In this document: positions 34,327 through 41,478 of the stretch, piece by piece | How positions within the stretch are numbered: the stretch's first letter is position 1 | How the letters are laid out: every line of letters begins with the position of its first letter | From: JABDIY01 sp963803845 | Lineage (GTDB): Bacteria > Actinomycetota > Acidimicrobiia > Acidimicrobiales > SZUA-35 | Reading direction: 5' to 3' | DNA length: 64,000 nt | Assembly: GCA_963803845.1 (NCBI GenBank) | Contig: CAWDNZ010000004.1 | Coordinates: 868,001 to 932,000 of the forward strand | Notes under the pieces: generated by a model | Told to the model about the DNA's origin: nothing | The model's database searches: none | Seen by the model: only the letters and a program-made list of their open reading frames with translations | Translations under genes and position numbers: made by a program

Positions 34327-34494
34327 ATGAAGATTTCGCCAGTTCCCACTGATGAAGAGGCCGCCGCTATCGCGACAGCGATGGTGTTGCTGGGCCAGAG
34401 CCCGGCCGTCTCACTTTCAGAATCACCAGCTCCATCGGCCTGGCGTTTTAGCAAACGCTGGTGGGTGAAGAAGCCGCGTTATCCCAGGCGGTAG
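34327..34494 (+). CDS. accE: Acyl-CoA carboxylase epsilon subunit (small)
   Basis: A 55-codon gene. The product starts MKISPVPTDEEAAAIATAM and ends SAWRFSKRWWVKKPRYPRR, matching the pattern of actinobacterial carboxylase epsilon subunits: a short N-terminal helix with P-T-x-E-E and a basic, aromatic C-terminus. These peptides bridge alpha and beta subunits and stimulate activity. Position directly after the beta subunit gene is the usual arrangement and supports the call; here the two are pushed apart by the 82-bp repeat array. It has no strong ribosome binding site, since the preceding bases belong to the diverged last repeat unit. Confidence 0.72.
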   Translation: MKISPVPTDEEAAAIATAMVLLGQSPAVSLSESPAPSAWRFSKRWWVKKPRYPRR

Positions 34495-34595
34495 TCGGCT
34501 TGCCAGCCATCTCACGGCCCCTACGAAGACTAGACCAAGACGCTATTCGGCTTTTTGGTGCGTTCACCGCTGCAGAATTGGGGTAGAACGGAACC

Positions 34596-35351
34596 ATGAC
34601 CCTGGCTGCGATCGTGTTCGGCTCCCTTGGCACCATGACAGAGACCGCCGAGCTTCATCGGGCAGCATTCAATCAGGCGTTCGAGCACCACGGTCTCGAA
34701 TGGCGGTGGTCGAAGGAGACCTATGCGGGCCTGCTCACAGTGGTCGGAGGCAAGCGGCGGATCCTGCAGTTTGCTCAACAGCAGGGACAGACAGATGTTT
34801 CTCCGGAGCGGGCTTCGGAGATCCACAAGTGGAAGACCGACCGGTACGCGGACCTGTTGGCTGAATCAGACAATCTTCTGCGGTCGGGCGTGGTGCGGCT
34901 CATCGCCGAGGCGAAAGAGGCGGGATTGCTTGTTGGCTTCGCAACGGGCACGTCGCTGAAGAACATCACTTCCAACCTGGAGGCGGTTCCCGAAGACATC
35001 TCGCTGGACGACTTCGATGGGTACACCGTGCGCGGCGACCTCGATGAGGCGAAACCGGCCCCTGATGCTCACCTGCTCTGCATGACCCGCCTCGGTGTTC
35101 TCCCCGGTGAAACGATTGCTATCGAAGACACCGCCGACGGTGTTGCTTCGGCTTCGGTCGCTGGTGCTCTTGTGGTGGCGACCCCGGGGGACTACGCCGT
35201 GGAGCAGGATTTCTCCAGCGCCGCAGTAGTTCTCAGCGGTCTGGGCGACCCCGATCGACCGGCGCTCGTGGTGGGAGACGGGCCGGAATTACCATCCGGT
35301 TTGGTCACGGTCGACTGGTTGCGAGACCTGCAGGCCGCTCGCCGACACTGA
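34596..35351 (+). CDS. HAD-superfamily (CbbY-like) protein lacking the catalytic aspartates
   Basis: A 251-residue protein with the CbbY/phosphoglycolate-phosphatase-like layout: core, helical cap (about residues 15-95), core. Motif II (FATGTSLKN), motif III lysine (DEAKPAPDAH) and motif IV (AIEDTADGVASA) are present. Motif I, normally F-D-x-D-G-T, reads FGSLGTM: both the nucleophile and the acid/base aspartate (positions 9 and 11) are replaced by Gly and Leu. HAD hydrolases need these residues, so the protein is probably not a standard phosphatase and may bind a sugar phosphate or act as a regulator. The lysine and acidic motifs are well kept, which argues against simple decay. A 101-bp gap separates it from accE. 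Confidence 0.8.
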   Translation: MTLAAIVFGSLGTMTETAELHRAAFNQAFEHHGLEWRWSKETYAGLLTVVGGKRRILQFAQQQGQTDVSPERASEIHKWKTDRYADLLAESDNLLRSGVVRLIAEAKEAGLLVGFATGTSLKNITSNLEAVPEDISLDDFDGYTVRGDLDEAKPAPDAHLLCMTRLGVLPGETIAIEDTADGVASASVAGALVVATPGDYAVEQDFSSAAVVLSGLGDPDRPALVVGDGPELPSGLVTVDWLRDLQAARRH

Positions 35352-35380
35352 GGCTTCTGGGTTGGCCGAAAGGCGTGGGT

Positions 35381-36166
35381 TTAGTCGTGGGCGGGGACGG
35401 CAACTTCGATGCGGTCCTGGCGCCACTCCCGGGCGGATTCCAGTGCCGTTTCGGCAGCATCCATGATCTCGTTCACACCGAAGGCATGAGCGGGATAACA
35501 CGCCACCCCGGCCCACAGCGTGAAGCCGCTGCGGCTGGTGAGGATCTGGCGACGGATGCGTTCCACGGTCCAGATCGCACCGTTTTCGGGCGTGTCCTCC
35601 AGCAGGAGAGCGAAGTATCCGTTGCGAAGGCGACAGGCGGTGTCGGCCTCGCGCAGTGTGATACGAACCGCTTCGGCCACCAGTTCCGGCTCGGCTTCGA
35701 ATGGTTCGGTGTCCGGGAGGCCTTCCACAACCTCGAGGAGGACAACGGCCACGGGGCGGAGGTGGCGGCGGGCCGCAGCGATTCGGCTTTCGATGGCCAC
35801 GTTGAAGAAGTTTTCGCTGAACAGACCGGTGGAGGTGTCGGTGAGGGCGTCGGGGTTGGCGGCGCCATTGCCGCTGACCTCACCAAAGGCCACGGAATCC
35901 AGCTCGGAACGAAGCCGCTCCTCGGTCTCCTGGCTTTCGGATCGCACGGCGCGAAGTTCGTCTTCCACCAAGCGCTGGATTGCCGCTTGCTCGTCGAGTT
36001 GTTGAGCCAGGCGAACCCCCGCGACACCGGCCGCCAGGCCGAGGAGGCCAGCGACTCCGGCGAAGATTTGTTGCTCGAAGGCAACCGCAATCAGACCCGT
36101 GATCAACGAGAGAATGCCGGTTACGAGACCAGGAAGTGCAGACCTACCACTCATCGATAGAACCAT
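35381..36166 (-). CDS. Membrane protein with degenerate GGDEF-like domain
   Basis: A 261-residue protein with two N-terminal membrane helices (about residues 10-30 and 34-52), a coiled-coil-like charged segment (about 55-95) and a GGDEF-fold domain. The domain opens DALTDTSTGLFSENFF, matching the usual D-x-L-T-G-L-x-N-R-x-x-F start, and RPVAVVLLEV corresponds to the following strand. Where active diguanylate cyclases have R-x-GG-[DE]-E-F, this reads RLRNGYFALLLED, so the signature is lost and cyclase activity is unlikely. It could be a c-di-GMP or nucleotide sensor, or a structural relic. It is encoded downstream of the mutase gene on the same strand with a 35-bp gap. Confidence 0.72.
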   Translation of the reverse strand: MVLSMSGRSALPGLVTGILSLITGLIAVAFEQQIFAGVAGLLGLAAGVAGVRLAQQLDEQAAIQRLVEDELRAVRSESQETEERLRSELDSVAFGEVSGNGAANPDALTDTSTGLFSENFFNVAIESRIAAARRHLRPVAVVLLEVVEGLPDTEPFEAEPELVAEAVRITLREADTACRLRNGYFALLLEDTPENGAIWTVERIRRQILTSRSGFTLWAGVACYPAHAFGVNEIMDAAETALESAREWRQDRIEVAVPAHD

Positions 36167-36201
36167 CGGCGTTTGTACACAGAACTGTAGGTTAGTAGGC
36201 G

Positions 36202-38142
36202 TTAGGTCCGGTGGGCTTGAATGAGGCTGTAGAGCTCGGTGATGATGGCACCGATGTCATAATCCTTGGGTGTAAAGATGGCTGCCACGCCGGCATCGCG
36301 GAGCGGTTGATGATCGCTCGGGGGAATGATCCCGCCCACCACAATGGGCGCGTCTACACCGGCGGCCCGGATTGCCCTCACCGTGGCAGGAATGAGCTCT
36401 CGGTGGCTACCGGAGAGAATACTGAGTCCGATGGCATCCACATCTTCATCTCGGGCAGCCGTTGCGATTTGCTCGGGCGTCAGCCGGATCCCTTGATAGA
36501 TGACTTCCATCCCGGAGTCTCGGGCGGCGATGGCGATCTGTTCGGCACCGTTGGAGTGTCCGTCGAGTCCGGGTTTGCCTACCAGGAGTCGAGGCGGGCC
36601 CAGCGGGTCGGCGGCGATGAGCGCCGCGAGGTCCTTCAAGGCACCGCTGGTTGGAGTGCCGGCGGTCCCGGCAACCCCGGTTGGGGCACGGTATTCACCG
36701 AAGACCTTGCGTAGGCACTGGGCCCACTCACCAGTGGTCCCCCCGGCTCGGGCCAGCTCGAGGCTGGCGTCCATGATGTTGTCGTCGCTGGCGGCGGCAG
36801 CCTGGAGTTGCTGGAGTGCCTTCTCCACCGCGTTGGGGTCCCGAGCCTCCTTCCACGCTGCCACGTTGGCTTCCATCTCGGCCCCCACCGCCGGATCTAC
36901 CACCAGGATGCTTTCGCCTTCGCTCAGCGGCGACGGCGTAGTTTCAGTGAAGCTGTTCAGGCCCACCACCGTTTGGTCGCCAGATTCGATGCGCCGGATC
37001 CGCGCCGCATGGCTGACCACCAGGCGACGCTTCAATTCGCCGATCGCGGCAAACGCACCTCCCATCGCTTGCACGTCATTGAATTCGGCCATGGCCGCTT
37101 CCACCAGTTCGGCGGTCTTTCCTTCCACCACCACCGAGCCGGTGAAGATGTCGTCGTACTCCAACAGGTCGGTCTCGTGCGCCAGCACTTGCTGCATGCG
37201 AAGTGACCACTGTTGGTCCCATGGGCGAGGGAGTCCCAGCGCTTCGTTCCAGGCCGGGAGTTGGAGCGAGCGGGCCCGGGCATCGGCCGAGAGTGTGACG
37301 CCCAGCATTTCCAACACGATGCGCTGCACGTTGTTCTCGGGCTGGGCTTCGGTCAGCCCGAGACTGTTCACCTGTACGCCGTAGCGGAACCGTTTCGCCT
37401 TGGCGTCGGTGATTCCGTAGCGTTCGGTGAGGAGCCGGTCCCATAGTTGGGTGAAGGCTCGCATCTTGCAGACTTCTTCGACGAAGCGGATTCCACTGTT
37501 CACAAAGAAACTGACACTGGCGACGATCTGAATGAATCGGTCGTCATTCACCTGGTCGGACTCTTTCACCGCATCGAGGATGTCGATGGCGGTGGCCAGT
37601 GAGTAGGCCAGCTCCTGCACCGGGGTTGCCCCAGCCTCTTGGAGGTGATAGCTGCAGACGTTCATCGGGTTCCAGCGCGGAACCTGTTTGGAACAGAAGG
37701 CGAACATGTCCACCGTCAGGCGTCGACTCTCCGCCGGACCGAAGATGAACGTGCCGCGGCTGAGGTATTCCTTCACGATGTCGTTCTGTGTGGTGCCGCG
37801 GAGATCGGTCCACTTGACCCCCTGTCGCTCCGCGGTGACGAGGTAAAGCGCCAGCAACCATGGTGCGGGGGCATTGATCGTCATCGACGTGTTCGTCTCG
37901 CCCAAAGGAATGCCGTCGAAGAGCGCCGCCATATTGCCGGCGTGGGCGATCGGTACTCCAACCTTGCCAACCTCGCCTCTGGCGAGAACGTGGTCGGGGT
38001 CATAACCGGTCTGGGTTGGCAGATCGAACGCCACCGAGAGTCCTGTCTGACCCTTGGCCAGGTTGGTTCGGTAGAGCTCGTTCGATGCTGCGGCGGTGGA
38101 GTGGCCCGAGTAGGTACGCATCATCCAGGGTCGAGTTGTCAT
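36202..38142 (-). CDS. meaA: Ethylmalonyl-CoA / methylmalonyl-CoA mutase family protein, single chain
   Basis: A 646-residue B12-dependent acyl-CoA mutase with the catalytic TIM barrel (about residues 1-490) and a C-terminal cobalamin-binding domain (about 510-640) in one chain. The adenosylcobalamin motif D-x-H-x-x-G is in LDGHSNGAEQIA (H529), followed by SILSGSH and GGIIP. The N-terminus RPWMMRTYSGHSTAAASNEL and the following LPTQTGYDPDH fit the MeaA/ethylmalonyl-CoA mutase branch better than classical methylmalonyl-CoA mutase. Length also matches that branch. MeaA functions in the ethylmalonyl-CoA pathway for acetyl-CoA assimilation. The neighbouring 3-hydroxyacyl-CoA dehydrogenase and acyl-CoA carboxylase fit such a role, but crotonyl-CoA carboxylase/reductase is not seen here. 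Confidence 0.85.
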   Translation of the reverse strand: MTTRPWMMRTYSGHSTAAASNELYRTNLAKGQTGLSVAFDLPTQTGYDPDHVLARGEVGKVGVPIAHAGNMAALFDGIPLGETNTSMTINAPAPWLLALYLVTAERQGVKWTDLRGTTQNDIVKEYLSRGTFIFGPAESRRLTVDMFAFCSKQVPRWNPMNVCSYHLQEAGATPVQELAYSLATAIDILDAVKESDQVNDDRFIQIVASVSFFVNSGIRFVEEVCKMRAFTQLWDRLLTERYGITDAKAKRFRYGVQVNSLGLTEAQPENNVQRIVLEMLGVTLSADARARSLQLPAWNEALGLPRPWDQQWSLRMQQVLAHETDLLEYDDIFTGSVVVEGKTAELVEAAMAEFNDVQAMGGAFAAIGELKRRLVVSHAARIRRIESGDQTVVGLNSFTETTPSPLSEGESILVVDPAVGAEMEANVAAWKEARDPNAVEKALQQLQAAAASDDNIMDASLELARAGGTTGEWAQCLRKVFGEYRAPTGVAGTAGTPTSGALKDLAALIAADPLGPPRLLVGKPGLDGHSNGAEQIAIAARDSGMEVIYQGIRLTPEQIATAARDEDVDAIGLSILSGSHRELIPATVRAIRAAGVDAPIVVGGIIPPSDHQPLRDAGVAAIFTPKDYDIGAIITELYSLIQAHRT

Positions 38143-38170
38143 AGGAGAGGCTGTCCTTAGAGAGTGTCGG

Positions 38171-38824
38171 TCATGAGAGAGTGTCTTTCGGGGCGAGGAG
38201 CTGCAAGGAAGCGAAGTTGGCGAAGGCGGGAGGAGGGGAAAGCTTGAGGGCGCCCTCCAGCAGTGTGGCGTAGTCGGTACGGGCTACGTCGAATGCCCCC
38301 AGCGATACAAGGTGTTCGGTGGTCCACTGGGTGTCGATGATGCTGCCCGGAACCATCTTCATGATTTCGGCCAGAGCCATGAGCGCCACCTTGGAGGCGT
38401 CGCGGCGCCGGTGGAACATCGACTCTCCGGCAAAGAGCCCCCCGACCGAAACGCCATACAGGCCACCAGCCAGGCCGTCGGCGTCCCAGGCTTCGATGCT
38501 GTGGGCGTACCCGTGGTGGTGGAGTTGGGTGAAGGCGTCCAGGATCGGGCGGTTGATCCAACCCATCGGCCTGCCGGGATCGCCGCACGCCAAAATGACT
38601 TCGTCGAAGGAGGTATTCAGACGGATTTCATACCGCTTCGCCGACTGCCGCAACGATCGAGTCACCCGTAGATGGCCCGGCAGAAAGATGCCTCGGGGGT
38701 TGGGTGAGAACCAGGCGATCCGACGCCGAACCGGCATGGGAAAGTATCCGGCGCGATAGGCCCGAAGGAGGGCGGCCACAGTGAGGTCCGACGGGACGCT
38801 GATCATCTCCACCGAGGGCGGCAA
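38171..38824 (-). CDS. aat: Leucyl/phenylalanyl-tRNA-protein transferase
   Basis: A 217-residue N-end-rule enzyme that adds Leu or Phe from aminoacyl-tRNA to proteins with basic N-termini, marking them for ClpAP/ClpCP-type degradation. Family motifs are RAYRAGYFPMP, WFSPNPRGIFLPG, HGYAHSIEAW, GGLYGVSVGGLFAGESMFH and DTQWTTEHLVSLGA. The start is uncertain: no ATG or GTG precedes the conserved region in frame, the frame closes at a stop upstream, and the choices are TTG 38824 or ATG 38806. The codons before the TTG (NFPPISE) look homologous to the usual N-terminus, so the true start may be an unusual codon. It lies between the mutase (28-bp gap) and the dehydrogenase. Confidence 0.9.
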   Translation of the reverse strand: MPPSVEMISVPSDLTVAALLRAYRAGYFPMPVRRRIAWFSPNPRGIFLPGHLRVTRSLRQSAKRYEIRLNTSFDEVILACGDPGRPMGWINRPILDAFTQLHHHGYAHSIEAWDADGLAGGLYGVSVGGLFAGESMFHRRRDASKVALMALAEIMKMVPGSIIDTQWTTEHLVSLGAFDVARTDYATLLEGALKLSPPPAFANFASLQLLAPKDTLS

Positions 38825-38878
38825 CTCACTGATCGGCGGGAAGTTCCATTCGGAAGGGTGGGGATGGTTGCGGATGTG

Positions 38879-39739
38879 TCAATCTCCGTAGGTGAAGAAA
38901 CCTTGACCGCTTTTGCGGCCCAGATGACCATTGTCCACCATCTTGGTCAAAAGCGGAACCGGCTCGTAGTTCGGTTCGGCGAAGGCCTTGGCCAACGTTC
39001 CAAGAATCGACACGGCGGTGTCCAGGCCGACGAGGTCGAGCAGGGCGAGTGGACCCATTGGCATGTTGCAGCCGCCCTGCATTGCAATGTCGATGTCAGC
39101 AGCGGAGGCCGTGCCCGCTTCGGCCATGCGCACCGCATTGTTGAGATACGGAAAGAGCAGTGCATTCACAACGAAACCTGCTTTGTCTTTCACCCGAACC
39201 GGGGTTTTGCCGCAGTCGGTGACGAAGGCGGTCGCCCGGACCACGGTTTCCTCGGTGGTCGCATCGGGCACCACGATTTCCACCAGTTCCATCAGCGTGG
39301 CCGGGTTGAAGAAGTGGATCCCGCACACCTGACCCGGACGCGAGGTGGCGAATGCGAGCTCGGCTACGGGAAGCGTGGAAGTGTTGGTGGCCAGCACAGT
39401 GTCGGCCGCACAGACCCGATCGAGCTCGGCAAAAATCTCTCGCTTGATGTCCATGTCTTCGGCAACGGACTCGATCACGATGCTGGCGCTGGCGAGCTCC
39501 TGGTAGTTGGTGGTGCACCGAACCCGGCTCAGCAGAGCTGTGGCCTCCTGCGCCGTTCGCTTTTCCTTCTTCACTTGGCGCGCCATGGACTTTTCGATGA
39601 TTGCGAAGGCAGCGTCAGCACTGGCCTCACTCCGCCCTTTCACGATCACCGAGAATCCGGCGGCTGCTGCTACTTCAGCGAGCCCCGCCCCCATGATTCC
39701 AGTTCCGACTACGCCGATCTCGTGTCCTTTGGATCCCAT
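38879..39739 (-). CDS. 3-hydroxyacyl-CoA (3-hydroxybutyryl-CoA) dehydrogenase
   Basis: A 286-residue NAD(P)-dependent dehydrogenase of the 3-hydroxybutyryl-CoA family. The N-terminal Rossmann motif GVVGTGIMGAGLAEVAA is followed by ATNTSTLPV, the catalytic-site histidine in GIHFFNPATLMELVEIV, VKDKAGFVVNALLFPYLN, and the C-terminal domain ending GRKSGQGFFTYGD. The frame runs open to 39934, but the conserved protein starts at ATG 39739 and the upstream residues have no homology. The enzyme interconverts acetoacetyl-CoA and 3-hydroxybutyryl-CoA. It is the first of three same-strand genes with aat and meaA, and could feed butyryl/ethylmalonyl-CoA metabolism. Confidence 0.9.
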   Translation of the reverse strand: MGSKGHEIGVVGTGIMGAGLAEVAAAAGFSVIVKGRSEASADAAFAIIEKSMARQVKKEKRTAQEATALLSRVRCTTNYQELASASIVIESVAEDMDIKREIFAELDRVCAADTVLATNTSTLPVAELAFATSRPGQVCGIHFFNPATLMELVEIVVPDATTEETVVRATAFVTDCGKTPVRVKDKAGFVVNALLFPYLNNAVRMAEAGTASAADIDIAMQGGCNMPMGPLALLDLVGLDTAVSILGTLAKAFAEPNYEPVPLLTKMVDNGHLGRKSGQGFFTYGD

Positions 39740-39936
39740 GTTACTCAAGGGTAGCTTTTTCGGCCGCCGATGGGAAGTGGGCGTTGTTTGCAGGGGTTGA
39801 ATCACCCAGGCCGGCCGATCGAATGCAAAGGGAGTGTAAAGCGCTGTGAGAAGTAGCCCGGACCCGTAGACATCGTCGACACCTCCACGTACAACCAGTT
39901 GGAAGCCCCAACGAGCTACTTGAAGGAGACACACGC

Positions 39937-40185
39937 ATGGATGTCAGTGCAACTACTCATCGGTCGACGGTCCGGACCATAGTTCTTTCCACCGCGGCCC
40001 TCGCCCTTGCGCTCTTCGCATCGGCGGGCCTCGGCGTTTCGGCGCTCTGGGTAGCGCCGCTCGTTGCTGTCGCCGCATATTTCGCCAAGCTAGTGATCGA
40101 TCAGACCTTCCCCGATGGTCAGATGGTTGCTGAATTGGCCATTGCGAAGTCCATTCCAGCCGCTCAGACTGACACCTTCATCTAG
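39937..40185 (+). CDS. Small membrane protein, unknown function
   Basis: An 82-residue protein with an excellent ribosome binding site (AAGGAG at 39923-39928, 8 nt before the ATG). Two hydrophobic helices are predicted from the sequence, about residues 14-33 and 35-53, the first with a TIVLSTAALALALFASAG pattern. The tail is short and hydrophilic. No family is recognised. It stands alone between the divergent dehydrogenase gene and the response regulator 84 bp downstream. Confidence 0.65.
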   Translation: MDVSATTHRSTVRTIVLSTAALALALFASAGLGVSALWVAPLVAVAAYFAKLVIDQTFPDGQMVAELAIAKSIPAAQTDTFI

Positions 40186-40269
40186 CAGCGATCGAAGGAA
40201 GTGGTGAGCGCTAGCGCTCCGGATTCGTCTCGCCGCTGCCCAATCTCTGTCTGAGCTACATTCTCGGAG

Positions 40270-40986
40270 GTGGCAAGTGTCTTAGTGATCGAGGATGAGA
40301 CGGTATTCGCGGCGGCGATCGTTCGATTCCTCGAGACCGAGGGATACGAGGTAACGCTCGCCTTGAATGCGGAAGAAGGACTGAGGCTCTTCGCCGAGCG
40401 GCCACCCGATGCAATTCTCCTTGATCTCCGCCTACCCGATTCCGACGGCTTCGACGTTTGCCGAGAGATCCGCACCCAATCCGACGTTCCGATCATCATC
40501 CTGTCCGCACGCGACAACGAGATGGACAAGGTGATCGGACTCGAGCTCGGCGCCGATGACTACGCAACCAAAGACATGTCGCTTCGAGAACTGCTGGCTC
40601 GGATTCGAGCAGTCACTCGTCGTTCAGGGCCCAGTGAGGTCACCGGGAATTTTGCTGAGGTGGGAAAGCACACCGTCAACCGACTCGCCCGTTCTGTCAC
40701 CGACGACGAGGGAACCACGGTAGACCTCACCCAGATAGAGTTCGATCTACTGCTGTATTTTCTCGACCAGCCCGGGATCGCGCTGCGGCGAGAGCAAATC
40801 TTCAACGATGTATGGCACCAAGAGGGCCTCGGGTCGAGCCGAACGATCGATGCCCACGTTGTCTCCTTGCGCAGCAAGATTCCTGATCTCACCGTCTCCG
40901 CGATTCGAGGTGTTGGCTATCGCTTCGAGGGTACTGATCTCACTCCTCGGGCAAAGCGGCAGTCCACCCGTCCAGGCGCCCGCTGA
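40270..40986 (+). CDS. OmpR/PhoB-family response regulator
   Basis: A 238-residue two-component regulator with a receiver domain (residues 1-115) and a winged-helix DNA-binding domain (about 130-225). The acidic pocket is ED at 8-9, the phosphoacceptor is D52 in LLDLRLPDSDG, and the conserved lysine is in DDYATKDMS, where the usual K-P is K-D. The output domain shows DLTQIEFDLLLYF, LRREQIFNDVW and IDAHVVSLRSKI followed by IRGVGYRF. It starts at GTG 40270. Its last 47 bp overlap the convergent Hpt gene, and the sensor kinase lies just beyond, so it is the probable output of the phosphorelay encoded here. Confidence 0.92.
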   Translation: MASVLVIEDETVFAAAIVRFLETEGYEVTLALNAEEGLRLFAERPPDAILLDLRLPDSDGFDVCREIRTQSDVPIIILSARDNEMDKVIGLELGADDYATKDMSLRELLARIRAVTRRSGPSEVTGNFAEVGKHTVNRLARSVTDDEGTTVDLTQIEFDLLLYFLDQPGIALRREQIFNDVWHQEGLGSSRTIDAHVVSLRSKIPDLTVSAIRGVGYRFEGTDLTPRAKRQSTRPGAR

Positions 40987-41302
40987 GATCCGGGAGTGCC
41001 GCTTTCACAGAAGCGATGTCGTCTGCGGGCGATTCTTGGTCCTTGACAGCCTGCTCGCCTTTCAGTGCCAGCCGAGCAACCTCTTTCATCCCAACCGTGC
41101 GAGCAGCACCCGCCAGGCTGTGGAGAGCCGCCGCTTGCTCGTTCGGCGACAGAGCGTCGACACCGAGAACGAAAGCTTCGGCTTCATCACGAAAAAGCTT
41201 CGCTACTTCAATCATGAACGAGCGGCTCTGCCCCGTGCCCCGATAGAGCTCTTCGAGGACGTGGTGGTCCAACGATCGCGTTGGCTCGTTGCTCATCAGC
41301 AT
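40940..41302 (-). CDS. Stand-alone histidine phosphotransfer (Hpt) protein
   Basis: A 120-residue all-helical Hpt domain. The phosphorylatable histidine is H61 in ALHSLAGAARTVGM, which matches the H-x-L-[AK]-G-x-[AS]-x-x-[LVI]-G signature. Hpt proteins shuttle phosphoryl groups between receiver domains. The start could be ATG 41302 or ATG 41296. Its 3' end overlaps the end of the response regulator gene on the opposite strand by 47 bp, and its 5' end faces the sensor kinase across 176 bp. The context supports a relay from kinase to receiver to Hpt to OmpR-type regulator (inference). Confidence 0.85.
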   Translation of the reverse strand: MLMSNEPTRSLDHHVLEELYRGTGQSRSFMIEVAKLFRDEAEAFVLGVDALSPNEQAAALHSLAGAARTVGMKEVARLALKGEQAVKDQESPADDIASVKAALPDLSGRLDGWTAALPEE

Positions 41303-41478
41303 CCGATAGTAGACGCCTCTGAGTTGTTGGCGTCGTCCTCCGACGATCAGGGCCGTGAGAAGTCAGTCGGTCAACGAAATCGAAAGCACTGTCGCATCGG
41401 CAAATCTCGAGCCGCCTGGGTTGCAGGGTTTCCCTTGGCCGACGAGTGCATGCCGATTTGTGGGAGCATCATTCTGTG

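Noticed and set aside
33850..34330. Plus-strand open frames across the 82-bp repeats (up to 155 codons)
   Set aside because: All three frames are open only because a stop-free 82-bp unit is repeated; the peptides are frame rotations of one sequence.
39740..39934. N-terminal extension of the 3-hydroxyacyl-CoA dehydrogenase
   Set aside because: The 65 extra residues precede the Rossmann motif, have no homology, and a proper start ATG exists at 39739.
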